From Lycorma delicatula (taxonomy: Eukaryota > Arthropoda > Insecta > Hemiptera > Fulgoridae), in assembly GCF_047948215.1 (NCBI RefSeq), contig NC_134455.1:291921647-291985646 (forward strand): a stretch of DNA of 64,000 nucleotides, written 5' to 3'. The first letter of the stretch is position 1, and every line of letters starts with the position of its first letter. Position numbers and translations under genes: made by a program. Shown in pieces: positions 46,461-58,575 of this stretch. Under the pieces are notes generated by a model. It saw nothing but the letters and a program-made list of their open reading frames with translations. It was not told the origin of the DNA and ran no database searches.

Positions 46461-48135
46461 ATTTTTTTATATAGTTAATTTATAAAATAATAACAAATAT
46501 CAAGATTTTTTAAAAATAACCTTGATATTATTCCGGTCATATTGATTCGTATTCGTCTGTATACAGTGATAATCAGTGGTATCAGTATTAGCTCTGCAAT
46601 GCTTCAGAATTTTATAGTTTCATTGGTTCACTTCGTATACCGGAAAAATTTTCACCGATATGTTGTGTAATTACTTTCCCGTCTAGATAACTCTATAGCA
46701 GAGCTATAGCTCTAGAAAGGAAAGTATGGTAATCGGTACAATTTGGCCATATGCGGTTTCCACCGGATCTTGCCGTTTTTTTTAATTTCCTATAGGCATT
46801 CTTTTTTGGTATGATTATACTTGTAGCTTTCACTTCGAGGATTGCTGGGCAACAATGTATTGTAATTAATTAGAACCCTACAGCATGATGTTAGTCGAAG
46901 ACAGTATGGAGTATTGATTAGTATTGATTAATATTAAATTAAATCTCACTGTTTCAACCGGTTTGAAATATCAAACTCTCTTACGAAAAGACGAGCGCTA
47001 ACCATTTAAGTCACTCAACACAGAGTTCAAAATAGTCAGTAGATATTAACTTTTACCCTTAAAGTCTGTGGATGAATGACGCTCTTTCAAGAAGCTTGAG
47101 ACTGTTTTTGAATGGAGCTTTAACTTTTGTAAGAATAGCAATTTTTGTTGCTCTAAATGTTACAACAAACCAAGAGAAAGGAGCTAGGTAAAAATAACCA
47201 TATCTTAAATGAAAAGATTTTTCAAACAATGAAATTTGATTTGTATTTTCTCTACAAAATTTAAGAAATATCTTAATAATTTATATGTTTATTTTTACAG
47301 TAATGGGGCTGGATAAAATATTTAATATTTATGAACAAATGAGATTTAAACAATCATATTGATCTTGCTTTTTAAATTACATCTAATTGAAATGTGCTTA
47401 TTTAAATAGTTCTAGATAAGCATTTCTTAACAATAACTTTTATTGATGTAACAGTAAATTAAACCATAACTTTAATGGTTTAACAGTAATATCTCATTAT
47501 AATTACTGGAGTTCACTCCTAAATGATCTACCGCGGTACAATCGTAGAAAATCTAATATGTTAACTTAATAACACGATTTGATACAACACGCAGTGCTAT
47601 AAATCATAAGGGAAACTGTTGGTCACTTACTACCGTGTAAATTGGTGTAAGTTGGTCACTTACTACAGCTTGAAATTTAAAATATGACTAACTTTTTAAT
47701 TTAATGGTTTGTTTCCGATAATTACTTAAAATATATAGTTTGCTAAACGTATTCTACAAAGTTTAAAAAAGTATCCATTGTATGGGAAATAACATTTATA
47801 GAACTGCCGAATAAATATTAATTTAATTTGTGATTCCCTTTCTAGGAATTACGTTTTTATTCTTTTTATTTCAGGAAATCCCTTTGCATATAGAAATAAA
47901 TTATAAAAAATAATATTACCTCTTTAAATACAAAATTTCTGTAAATTAATAAATATTATACTAGTCAATGCTGCTTTAAATTTCAGTTTTTGAAAACACT
48001 ATCAATTTAAAAAAAAGTTACAGATCGACTTTATTTGTCGCGACTTCAAAAATTCAACGTAAAATTTATTGAATGCAAAATATTTTTTTGAATATTTAAT
48101 GCGTGTCTTCAAGTCAATGCATTTACTTAAATTTT
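46461..48135. other. AT-rich stretch, no gene recognised
   Basis: No coding sequence or known repeat was seen. Confidence 0.6.
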
Positions 48136-48825
48136 TTACTTCCCTGTACGAAGTAAAGGAAGTATTGTGATCGCGTAAAATTTCTGTTTTCAGATTTCAA
48201 CGGAAATATCCATTTTGGTTAGTTTCGGCGTGAGGTCTGCACGTGCGTATATGCATACACATATGCATCTAGCCTAACTCAAAAACAGTTAGCCGTAAGA
48301 TGTTAAAATGTTGGATTTAGGACTGTTGTAACATCTAGTTGTGCAGCTCCTCTTTTGAGTGCAGTCGACTGAACCAAAAGTGGCCAAAAAGCCCAAAATT
48401 CAAAAATATTTGGATTTTGGACTTTTTCTTACCCGCAATAATAAGTCCTCATTGAGAGCTGTTCAACGATGTAACATAAGTGGTACTTATTTTCATAAGT
48501 TTCAGAGTTATGGCCAAATAAACTTTCAATTAATGAAATATATAGATCTTAGGGTAAGGCGCATCGATTCGAATCAGACTTGATCTCCTTTTTTTTAACT
48601 ATTTTTTTAATTTAAATATATTGATTTATTAATGATTGTTGACCTCTCATTGTAAAAAAGTTTTTAAGATGAATAAATAATTCAGTAATAACAAAAAAAC
48701 AATGAAAAACTATCAGAAGTTTTTAATGAAATAAAATTTTATGTACTTTTCATTTTTAAAAAAAAGTGTAAATATAATTTAATAAGCGTAAAGGAAGTCA
48801 TATGTTGTACACATCAGCTTTTTTT
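48136..48825 (+). repeat. Family A copy (full length)
   Basis: It starts TTACTTCCCTGTACGAAGTA and keeps every body block and the 3' end GCGTAAAGGAAGTCATATG with the following ACATCAGC. It is one of the most complete copies. The GACCATCCCTGAATCCA block is deleted near 48218. The 74-codon frame inside is a by-product. Confidence 0.85.
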
Positions 48826-50409
48826 AACTTTATAGAAAAATAATATCTGTAAGAAAGTAGCCGTGTAACAAGAATAACAGAATGACGTCCCTCAGTTATA
48901 TTGTACATTATTACGATACAGCATACCGTACCAAATAATGATGAGGAAGAAATACAAATAAAATATCATTAAACCATTTATTTTGGCTTGTAATATTTGT
49001 TTTTTTTTTTTAAATAATCTTCCATTTACGTATATTATATGAAAGTAAATTATCATAGAAAATAAATATTTTTCCAATAAAATTACTGAAGATGTTGTAT
49101 CACTCCTTGATAAATTCGGAGATTAATGTATGGTGTAAACTCGTTGGGAAATTATATATTTTTCTAATATAAAGCCATTATTGGTATCACTAAAACATGT
49201 AATTAGATTGATTTCATATAAAGGTAGATTACTAATCTTTTCCACTTTTTAAAAAACTTAGCATTTTGTTCTTAAGACATTTGTATGTTTTTAGACTCCT
49301 AAAAATTTTTCATAATAGGTATAATATGTGTAGAATAATGTATACGTGTCAGAAGTAGTTTTAGCAGGAATAATAAATTTGTGTTTCGTTTGCCAAAATT
49401 GAAACTGTACAAAGAGAATTTTGTTAATTTGTGGCAAATAGGAAAAAAAAATTTCAGTGGTTTTATAGATTGTCAAAACTTTTTCAGTGAAGGCTATTTT
49501 TTGTATTAATTCATATATTTAAACTTTATTGTAAATGTAATGTATATAAAATTAATTTCGGCTTTATTTGATGATTGTATTTCTTTATTTTCTACTTAAT
49601 TTTACCTAGATTATTTTACAAAATATTAACTTCAGTAGTATTTTTTATGCGGTGGATTTAATCTAATTAACCGTTCCTGAAGGATAAAGTCTTTTTTTTA
49701 AACATCGTTATCTGAAATAAAAATAATGTTCACTAACTAATAATGCATCTTAATTAATTTTGTACGGGAAGAACCTACGCCGCTAGAGGTTTCCTTTGAG
49801 CTTTACAATTTTTCATCATCAATCCTCAATCTGTCGGGTAAATATTTCTTATTTTTTTCTTTTATTCATCGTGTTCATTCTGTATCCTCTGACACAAAAG
49901 AAAAATATATTTTCTCATATTTAAAAAAAAAATTAATCTTTCCTTTTTGGCTACCTTGATTTTAACAAGCATTCTGTCATGTTATGAAATTTTAAACAAA
50001 ACGTGGAATGTCCAAAACGTATTTTAATTCACTCGTATTTTTTTAAAAATAATTTAAACTATCTTAATAATATTTACTTTTAGCTTTCGGTTTATTGTAA
50101 CTTTTTATCATAATATACTAAGAGTTTGAATGCCTTTTTATTTTTGTTTTATAATTCCTCTTGCTTAATTAAGAAAATATTTTATTTTAATTAGTTTCAA
50201 TTTAATTATATGGTTAATTCTACTAAAAACTACTTTCCTCTATGTAAGATTTTATTTTAACATTTTAATTATAAATTAATTAAACGTAGTAATGTCATAT
50301 TTGGATACAATAATACTTTCTGTTTTGTTGATAATTTATTGGTATAAGTTGATAGGCATTTATACTGAAAAAAGAATCAGTAAATAAACTAATAAGTTGG
50401 GACATATTT
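48826..50409. other. AT-rich stretch, no gene recognised
   Basis: No coding sequence or recognised repeat was seen up to the LINE 3' break. Confidence 0.6.
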
Positions 50410-50870
50410 AAAATTACGTTTTACAAAAGATATATTGATCGATGGTAGAATGGTATTGTCTAAAACCTGCTTGATATGGTGATATCAAGTTTTCTATTTC
50501 CAAAACCCAAACGAGTCGATTATTAATCATTTTTTCGAGTATTTTTTCCATAGCGCACGTCAAGGAAATGGGACGTTAGCTATTGGGATGTGTTAAATTT
50601 TTATTTTTCTTTGGTACTGGAACAACATGAGCTTTTTTCCACTGCTGCGCGTACATTCCATCCCGCCATATTTGATTATACAGTTCTAATAATCTGCGTT
50701 TTGCAGTGGTATTCAGCTGCCTGATCATATTATTATGGATTTCATCCGGACCAGCAGCTGTGTTGCCTGCTTTCTCCAACGCTTTCCTGAATTCTTCCAT
50801 TTTAAATGGTACATTATATGAGTAATTATACTCAGTTCTGAAGTTTAGTAGACCTTCAAATTGGACGCTT
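50410..50870 (-). pseudogene. LINE ORF2, start of reverse transcriptase domain (truncated)
   Basis: In the minus direction it reads FEGLLNFRTEYNYSYNVPFK, MEEFRKALEKAGNTAAGPDE, IHNNMIRQL, LLELYNQIWRDGMYAQQWKK and AHVVPVPKKNKNLTHPNS. A stop stands where the family has Tyr or similar (NS*RPISLT). Then RPISLTCAMEKILEKMINNR, ISPYQAGFRQYHSTIDQ and the match ends near 50410. These are the RT fingers and the GFR motif region. The palm with the catalytic Asp pair is absent, so the copy stops mid-domain at a place that is neither a 3' end nor a poly(A) tail. Confidence 0.8.
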
Positions 50871-51160
50871 CATTCTAATGGCGACCGCTTGTAGATTTGT
50901 ATTTAGATCAACAGCTTCGGTGGTAGCTCTGGTCGATGTTAGTATGGCTACTCCACCACTAACTCTAACATTTGGCGGTTGATCTCGCCGAAATATATCA
51001 TATCCTTTAAATTTAAAATTTTCATTTCGGCTGAATTGTGTTTCTTGCAGACATATACAAATCGGGTCTACATCATGTACCAAGCGTTGGAGCTCATGGA
51101 TGTTTGAAAAACATCCATTGATGTTCCATTGTACTATCGACTCGCTGATTTTAAATTAAA
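50856..51160 (-). pseudogene. LINE ORF2, N-terminal part of AP-like endonuclease (truncated)
   Basis: It begins just after the ORF1 stop with KISESIVQWNINGCFSNIHE, LQRLVHDVDPICICLQETQF, SRNENFKFKGYDIFRRDQPP and NVRVSGGVAILTSTRATTEA. These are the QWN start motif, the LQET motif carrying the conserved catalytic Glu, and the GGVAI motif of apurinic-type LINE endonucleases. After ...AIRMKRPI the frame breaks at about 50860-50870 and RT sequence follows in another frame. The second half of the endonuclease and the linker are therefore missing. The first Met is at 51083, but the conserved QWN motif lies before it, so the real start is not obvious. Confidence 0.85.
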
Positions 51161-52225
51161 TTATTGCCTGGTTTTTCCCTTCGGCCATCCTTTTTTCCTT
51201 TTCTTCTCCATGCTGCGAACAGCCTCGTGTTTGCGGAGAATGTCGTCGCCCGTGTAGCTTCCGGTCTCCGAATCGGAGACCAACGAAGCCGCCGATGACG
51301 ACGGACATGGGTCGGCGCCAGTTTCAGGCGCCGATTGGGAAGCGGCAACCAGGCCGACCCCCGACACGGGAGTAGCACCGGTCACCGCCTGCAGGGTTTT
51401 AACTTTCTGCACAGCTACCTCGTCTTTGTAGACAGGACAATTCCTGGATATACATGAATGCTGTCCTTTACAATTGATCCATGTAGGAGGCTCTTTACAC
51501 GGCTCTCCCTCATGCACCTCATCGCTGCACACGCATATTTCCGGTCTCTCACATCTTACAGCGGTATGACCAAAACGTTGACATTTGAAGCATCTCATTG
51601 GCTGTGGGACAAATGCCCGCACATTCAATAGATGTATTCCCGCTCTAACTTTCTCCGGCAAAGTAGGCCGGTTAAATGTGAGAACATGAGATGCTGAAGG
51701 AAGGACCTCGCCATTCCATCTCATGTTCAATCGGCGACACTCTATTACTCCTTGTGCTGCTAATTCTTCAACAATTACTTGTTCTGAACAGTTTAAGAGA
51801 TCCCGACAAACCACAACACCCCTTGAGGTGCTGAGTGTACCATGGGGATCAACACGTACAGCCAATTCTCCTATTTTTTTCAGCCCTAGGATCTTCTGAG
51901 ACTGTGTATCATTTACAGTCTCTACATGAAGTCCCGTGAACGTTTTTCTGATTTCCTTAACAGGGCCTCCAGCACAATTATTTATTTCTCGAGCGATGAG
52001 GAAGGGACTCACCCTCGAGAAATTACCGTCTTCCTTTGTAATTATTAAATATTTCGGCTTCGGAACGTTGCTCTTGAAGAAAGCTTTTTGCAAGCTTTTC
52101 CTAGCCTCAACTTCAATTTTCCTTGATTCCGCGCTCTTTCTCCGTTTTGCCTCAGTAGAAACGGCCAGTTCTAGATGAGGGTGTTTACGTGAACCCTCTG
52201 CCACGTTTGGTTGTTCAACTTGCAT
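51161..52225 (-). CDS. LINE ORF1 (gag-like, CCHC zinc knuckles), intact
   Basis: This 354-residue protein of a Jockey/I-type LINE binds element RNA and forms the particle needed for retrotransposition, as known for this family. The N-terminus is basic (KRRKSAESRK near 28-37), followed by a central gag domain of about 55-205 (KPKYLIITKEDGNFSRVSPF onward). The knuckles are CFKC-x4-H-x4-C at residues 212-225, CVC-x4-H-x4-C at 231-243 (the spacing of the first two Cys is unusual), and C-x3-H...C at 252-263 (INCKGQHSCISRNC). The C-terminus is Ser/Ala-rich, then basic (KKRKKGWPKGK). An in-frame TAG lies 33 bases before the ATG, which supports the start. The stop at 51161-51163 lies a few bases before ORF2. 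The frame is undamaged, so this copy is young, although its ORF2 is broken. It is the longest open frame of the window. Confidence 0.9.
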   Translation of the reverse strand: MQVEQPNVAEGSRKHPHLELAVSTEAKRRKSAESRKIEVEARKSLQKAFFKSNVPKPKYLIITKEDGNFSRVSPFLIAREINNCAGGPVKEIRKTFTGLHVETVNDTQSQKILGLKKIGELAVRVDPHGTLSTSRGVVVCRDLLNCSEQVIVEELAAQGVIECRRLNMRWNGEVLPSASHVLTFNRPTLPEKVRAGIHLLNVRAFVPQPMRCFKCQRFGHTAVRCERPEICVCSDEVHEGEPCKEPPTWINCKGQHSCISRNCPVYKDEVAVQKVKTLQAVTGATPVSGVGLVAASQSAPETGADPCPSSSAASLVSDSETGSYTGDDILRKHEAVRSMEKKRKKGWPKGKTRQ

Positions 52226-52765
52226 GTTAGAACGACCCCTTCTGTAGTAAGGCTAGCCGCCGGGGTACACCTCCACTCCAGGGCTAAAAACCCTGGAGGT
52301 CCGTTCCGGTACTCCAGTGGAACCGGCATATGTCTTGGCAGAGAGCGGATGCGCAGTCTCTGCACTGACTCCAGGCAAGACACACTGAGGTTTTCAGGGC
52401 TCCCATGCCCCGAAAAACATGGGCACCTTAACTACATGCTTGCCATCGCGGGGGTATGTGGACAGCGAAAGGCCTCTGTTACATCTGCAAATAACTTTGA
52501 CCGTAACCGCCATATCGCCAGCTCTAATGGTGGTATGAATCCATGTCCTTAATCGTTAGAAAAAGTCATACCTGCAGGTGAACGCGAAACCCAGTCCTTA
52601 AAATGGGCCTGTAGATGTAATTCGGCCGAAAATGAACAATAGCGAGAACAATACTCGGAGCCCCGTTAGCCAGCTATATGTAATGTACGTAAGCTGCTGC
52701 CGCCCTGGACGTGGAACGTAGATGTTGTGTTCCGGACGTGGGGATTACCTACCTCAGGGCAACGT
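52226..52765 (-). other. 5' untranslated region of the LINE
   Basis: GC-rich sequence directly upstream of ORF1, far richer in GC than its surroundings. The change back to AT-rich DNA at about 52765 (CAACGTTAATATTTTATTAA) marks the probable 5' end of the element. It should hold the internal promoter typical of such elements, but no motif was assigned. The open frames on either strand here (52171-52383 minus, 52211-52552 plus) are by-products. Confidence 0.6.
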
Positions 52766-52959
52766 TAATATTTTATTAATATTTAATAACAATATAATCA
52801 GAACTAATCTTTTTTTATTATAAAAGTTAACTCCAGTTTTATTATTAATGTACTAATATATACGTATTATAATAAAAAAACCTAAAGTTTGGTCATATTT
52901 ATACCCAGGTAAATAAGAATAAAAGTAAAAAAAATTTTTATAAGGGCAGATTTCCGATT

Positions 52960-53290
52960 TATTTACCCTTGAAAACGAACTCAAAATCCAATTTTTGATC
53001 CTAACCCCGGTTCTTGCAAAGTGATTGATTTGAAGAACAATAAGGCGGTGGACGTTATGTTTACATCACACCACTTACTTTCTTCGAAGTTGGTTTAGAT
53101 GTACGTCCGGTAGAGCGGACGTAAAGATCTTATTCACACATATGTATATAAAGATAGCAGAATCATGTTCAGGAGACTACAAAAAAGCGTTGGACTCCCT
53201 TCCCTATTTAACCTCTTATAAAATCTGACCGGGCTCAGTAGCGATTTCAACAAATTCATATGAAACCCGCTAGAAAAATAATTTTTATTG
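52960..53290 (+). repeat. Family C repeat, copy 1
   Basis: Blocks shared with 53560-53815 are TTTACATCAC(A)CCAC, TACGTCCGGTAGAGCGGACG (a small hairpin, TACGTCCG/CGGACGTA), ACATATGTATATAAA, CTGACCGGGCTCAGTAGCGA and AACCCGCTAGAAAAATA. Confidence 0.7.
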
Positions 53291-53559
53291 TTTCATTGTT
53301 TAAGTATTTTAAGTTACTCGGTTAAAATATCAAAACTTAATCGAGAAAATATTTCTAATTGTATATAATTAAACATTTAGTGTATATTATCGTTTATTTA
53401 AATATTACCTAAAACACGATCATAAAATTTTTCCGTATTCTTCACCAGTTCTTCACAGGCTTTTTATAGAATAGTTGATAAGCATCAAACCAGTCCTATC
53501 TTTTAAAATAATTTATTCTTAAGTAAATAAAGGAGACAAAATTCAGTATTTTTTTTACT

Positions 53560-53815
53560 GTAACTCAGTTTCCTGTGAACCGATTCGCTTGAAAATTAAT
53601 AGGCTCCCTTGGCTCCGTAATATTTTTACATCACCCCACAATGTATCTTTATAATCGGATAAGAATTACGTCCAGTAAAGCGGACGAATAAATTTTATAC
53701 ATATACACATATATATTTTACGTACATATGTATATAAACCTGACCGGGAGCAGAAGCTATTTTCAAATTCTTTGAAAATCCGCTAAAATATGCAAATACT
53801 GAAAGATAATTTTAC
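53560..53815 (+). repeat. Family C repeat, copy 2
   Basis: The same blocks in the same order and orientation: TTTACATCACCCCAC, TACGTCCAGTAAAGCGGACG, ACATATGTATATAAACCTGA, CCGGGAGCAGAAGCTATTTT and AATCCGCTAAAATA. It adds CTGTGAACCGATTCGCTTGA at its start. Confidence 0.7.
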
Positions 53816-54014
53816 GCTTATATTTAAAATGAATGCTCTAAAATCGTAAGACACTAAAAACATTAATAAAAATACGAATGAAAAAGATTTTATTGCAAGA
53901 TGGATTTTTTTTCGAGATGGTCTACCTGAACAGTGAATAGCAGGGGTAAAACTTCCATTATTATTTGTTCAGTATTTATTATTTATAAAAAGAAAGAATT
54001 GGTTGTTTTATATA

Positions 54015-54370
54015 GGTATTTAATCATAAAGTTCATAACTAAACAATATAAACCTATTCATAAAATCATTTATAAACTAATTTGATAAATCTTAATATTA
54101 ATTTTGATAATATTACTTAATATAATATTAACATTAATACATTTTATATTATATATAATATATATATAATAAATAATAAAGTAAATAATTTACTTAATAA
54201 TAATAAAGTTTAGTTAATAATAATAATAAAGTTATTTATTTAATAATAAAGTAAATAATAAATTAAATAATTTAATTATAATTATAAACAATAATGTATA
54301 ACATAATATTATTAATATTATAATATATATATAAAATAATTTTATTAATACGTATTAACATTTAAAAATT
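54015..54370. repeat. AT-only low-complexity region
   Basis: Nearly pure A/T, built from irregular repeats of ATAATAAAGTAAATAAT and TAATATTA units. Confidence 0.85.
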
Positions 54371-56150
54371 CCAAACGTGATTCAGTATTTTTCTTCGTAA
54401 CGAGTCGCTTATCCTAGTATAACACTATATTGGCAGTGCGGTTGTCATAATTAATAAATTTAAGAGTTTATTATAATGGCTCTTCCAGATTATGAAATAT
54501 TACAAAATATTTGGTGCACAGTTTTGGTAAAATATGTTAGTTGGTTTTTTGAAGTAGATAATTACTTAAATTCTTGTGGAGGAATTTTCAGTTGCTTTTC
54601 ATTATTTTTTTTAATAGTTTATTTTAATTTTCTTTTTTTGTTTCGTCTTCACCTTTCTAAACACTTTGAACAATATAAATCAAATTTTGTGTGTATTCTC
54701 ACTTTCAAAATAAGCAAGAATTTCTACAAGACATTGAAAAGGCGTTTGCAATGTCTGCAGAAGCTAGATATGACTCATTATTAATTATATTCTCCTGTTT
54801 AGAATGCGAAAATTTCATTCATTTTTATCGGTGTTTGAAATTTCCTCATACTTTTTTCTTTAACAAAAAATTTAACTTTTTGCGTGCAATAACATTATAA
54901 TAGTAATCTTCTCATTAAAACTTTTTGCGTAGAACTCGGAGATTTCACATAATATAATAATCTCTATACAACTTTGTTAGACCTCCCTGTTCTCTTTTTT
55001 TTTAAATTGGAATTACGAGAGTTCATTTTTTTTTATACCTTTAATTTCACCTAATATTCTATGAAAAGAATCAGGAGTTTGAAATGAAAAAGTAACTGTC
55101 CACAAAGAGAAATGTTCAGAATTAATACCATCCAGACGGCAAATGTTTTGTTTCTTGAAAGAAAAAGATAGTTTCAATTTAATGTAAAGTAAAATGATCT
55201 ACTGTCGTATTTTTAATAGCTACTTACCTCTCCCTCAGTAAGTTACTACAGCTCCAGCATAACTTCTAAATCATTTATTGAAGTATCTTCTTTCAATAAA
55301 TTAATATAAGTTTACTTTATCCTTCTCTCTGAAACTATTCTTCTCGTATATTTAAAAGCTAAACGTTTTTTCCATGTAACTTCAGTATGTTAATAAAACT
55401 TTCGAACAACTTTATTTTTCAATTTCTCCCCATTGTATAAAATTTCTTATTATTTGTCTGATTTTGTCAGCATGCATTTAAAGTAAACCTTATTTTTTAT
55501 TTGTATTTTTTCATTTACTGTTAGTTCTGTTTCTGTATTCCGCTTTTTTATTTTTTACCCTTTTTTTAATGATTCTCTTTCCTAATGATTTTTTCATTTC
55601 TTTCCGGTAAGCTGTCTTAGTGCTTCGCAATTCTTCATTAAAATCGCCTTCACGTTTTGATAAAAGTTCAAGGTATTAACTGTACCAATAAGTTCTCCCA
55701 ATTCCCTGTCGTTTAAAAACTTTGCTTCAATTCTAAATCATTTTGCTGAGCTTTCCGGAGTGATAGTAATAACAAAAAATAAAGAGTATTACTACTTGTC
55801 AATTGTTTTTCTGTTATGTTATTTTATATAGTAGGAAATATCGAAGTAAAATCTGTGTTTTATTATTAATTCAGATTTTTAACGGGGTTTTCCCTTAAAT
55901 AATAAATTCATATTTTTTTAAATATGAGAAATTAAATTTCTTAATTATTTTATCAATCGTTATTTTTATGAATGAACTCATAATTTTATCATTATAATTG
56001 TTCTGATTGACCTTAAATGAACACATTTGTATAACACAGTACATTTTGATTCTACATAACATAGCGTGATATATGACAAAAGTACATAAAGTTAGACTTG
56101 TCAAGCTCTACGGTATGTTATTGAAATTGTGAACATATTGTCACTGTGTG
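54371..56150. other. AT-rich stretch, no gene recognised
   Basis: The frame at 54476-54784 (102 codons) is Phe/Leu/Lys-rich and resembles no family. On the minus strand 55560-55690 reads REGDFNEELRSTKTAYRKEM, then KKSLGKRIIKKK, which could be the linker between endonuclease and RT of some LINE. The evidence is weak. Confidence 0.45.
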
Positions 56151-56153
56151 AGT

Positions 56154-56156
56154 AAG

Positions 56157-56193
<37 letters not shown>

Positions 56194-56195
56194 TG
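56154..56195. repeat. (TA)n microsatellite
   Basis: An uninterrupted TA run is followed by TTTATATATAT. The two minus-strand frames across it are artefacts. Confidence 0.95.
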
Positions 56196-57237
56196 TAGAC
56201 TTTGACAAATGGATCGTGTGTGATAGTGACAGTAAGAGAGTGAAAGAGCAGAATGAGATAAAGCGTGGAAGAAATATAGAGGAAACAGAGACAGATAGAT
56301 GGACAGAACGAACGATAAAGCTGTAGAGAAACAAATGAGATTCCGATGGTGATATGGCGCCGATCCAATTTATGGAAACGACCAACAAAATCGCAACTGC
56401 CTAATGTTCGATTACTAGGTTGTACTCGCACAAATGACTGGAAACATGTTCATTATGTTTGTAAATATTATCCTGTTGCACATTAGATATTTAATTTTGG
56501 CAAAAAATGATTTATACAGTAATACAGTTAAATTTTTAAATATGAGATTGTATTAACTTCATAAATGTTGAAAAACATTTACTTTATTCTAAATGTTTTG
56601 TTAAATTAATAAAAATCTAACGATAATTGTGTTGGTTTTATGGAATAATGTTGCAGAAAGCTAATCATTTTATTTAGGTTTTAAATATTTATTAATAAGT
56701 GATTTATTACTTATTTTACTTAAAAATGTATATTGTTATATGTAAATATCATTTTGAGAATTTTACGTATGCTGCTATGTTATCTTCAATCAAAATTTTG
56801 CTTTTATTGTAAAATTCACTACACGTGAATTCAGATGCCTAAGTGTATATGGGAAGTTCATGTATTGGTCTCTCAGGTAAAATCCATTTTATAACTTCAT
56901 CTGGGGAGACGTTTCAGTATATTATTTTCTTCGTGACCTAATTATACTTTTTTTGGTTAATGAAGAAAAGAAAAGAAATTTTTTTTTTTTTTATAGCTGT
57001 AAATTTCTGAAATAAATTTTGTAACATTAAAATAACTAAGTTCAAACGAGATTATTTTTATAATTCGTTTAAATAACCAAAAATAATATCGTTTGTATTT
57101 ATTTAATTAATAACGAGGCAATTGTGACTTTTTCAACCTTTTACCATATAAAATATTCCAGATCCATAATTTAAATTAAAAATATCAGGTTAACATAAAT
57201 TAAATATCGACTATTGCCTATTGTTTATGGACTTTTA
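56196..57237. other. No gene recognised
   Basis: 56200-56350 is purine-rich (GAGA type). The remainder is AT-rich. Confidence 0.5.
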
Positions 57238-57320
57238 TGAAAAAATCTGGTGTGGATATCACATGACTTCCTTGTACGCTTATTAAGTTATACACATTTT
57301 TTGCTGTACTTCATTTGAAA
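57238..57320 (-). repeat. Family A 3' end fragment
   Basis: It reads AAAAAATCTGGTGTGGATAT, CACATGACTTCCTTGTACGC, TTATTAAGTTATACACATTT. This is the reverse complement of the family A terminus. The rest of the element may be the minus-strand piece at 58690-59236, displaced by 1.4 kb of other DNA. Confidence 0.7.
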
Positions 57321-58214
57321 GTGAGATAAACCCTCCAATTCTTTAATAAAGTAGTCAGTTACACAATTGCTAAAATGTTAGTTTTTGTTAACATCAAATA
57401 TTTATACAATTATTCAAGAATCTTACCTCTAATATTAGGATACAGTATAAGTCCTTTTATTACTCTTTAAATAAATTAACTGTTATAACTATCTAATACT
57501 ACGTATTTTAGATTATTATGATGTAACTATCAATTAAATAATAACAAAAACGAAACCGGAGAAGGTTTCTAAATTTTATAGCGGTATTTATTATCAAGTA
57601 GACCGAAACAAATATATAAATAAATAAAAATATGTATTTATACAGTATAAACGGAGAACCAAGTAAATAAATGTTACCTATTCACGCATATCATATTTCA
57701 TCATATATATACATATATATATGTGTCAAATCTGGAAAAGGTTACTAAATCTATAGTTTACATTTTCAACATGGTTTTTAAATTTAAATTCAAATGTCAA
57801 CGGTAATTAATAAAATAATTTTCAACAATCACTTTAAATTGAATACAATTCAAAAATGTACAGTTATTACCAACATAACACTGTATTTTACTGATCTGTC
57901 AAATCCTACCCTTCTAAAGGGCATTTGTGTGTGTGTGTCAGTCTGTGTGTGCGATCCCCTTAGCTGAGAACACACTTAGATGATTGAACATACCGCACGT
58001 CAAAAAAACGTAAATTTTTTTCTTAAATGTTTATAAACAATAAATAACAACAGTAATAATAATTATAAAAAAAAAATTAGTAAATTTTTCTACCGTAATT
58101 CATTCATTCAATATTGTAGCAGATCTTTAAACACAATTATTTTCGATAAAAATAAATCAATACTAAAAATAGTATTGACTAAACATTTAGAAATCATTGA
58201 TATTGATATGTCGA
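57321..58214. other. AT-rich stretch, no gene recognised
   Basis: It contains a short GTGTGTGTGTGTCAGTCTGT tract near 57926. Nothing else was seen. Confidence 0.55.
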
Positions 58215-58308
58215 AGGATAGTTTCGCATTCCGAGACGACGCCCGCCAGGGCAACCCTCCCGGAGGGTCTAGCTGCGGAGGCGTGCCGCAGGCACATCTG
58301 CAGCTAGA
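58215..58308. repeat. GC-rich island with stacked hairpins
   Basis: ACCCTCC/GGAGGGT (58254-58268) is followed by CTAGCTGC (58269-58276) paired with GCAGCTAG (58300-58307). Inside the latter, GTGCC/GGCAC lies at 58283-58295. It is very GC-rich inside an AT-rich region. No gene. Confidence 0.8.
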
Positions 58309-58474
58309 AATAAATATACAATTTTTTTAAATAAATATATAATTTTTAGAAGATTTTGCTAAGAAAATCCAAAAATAATGCGATTCTAAATTATAACTTT
58401 CAATCAATATTAAATAATCAGATATAATACATGGTTATTACCAACATAACATTCAGTTATTCTAAATCTTGATT

Positions 58475-58575
58475 GGAATCAAAAAGGGAGGTGCAAAACT
58501 AGATGTTACAGCAGTCCTAAACACAAAATTTGAATATTATACGGCTAATCGTTTTTGAGATTGTGTAAAGGTAAA
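58475..58575 (-). repeat. Family A internal fragment
   Basis: It reads AATCAAAAAGGGAGGTGCAA, AACTAGATGTTACAGCAGTC, then TACGGCTAATCGTTTTTGAG. This is the central block of family A in minus orientation, with neither end. Confidence 0.75.

Noticed and set aside
52211..52552. 113-codon plus-strand open frame
   Set aside because: It lies antisense to the GC-rich LINE 5' region and has no known family.
58300..58308. Helitron 3' terminus at CTAG
   Set aside because: The base after CTAG is A, not T, and no 5' TC end or second copy was found. It is kept only as a weak finding.
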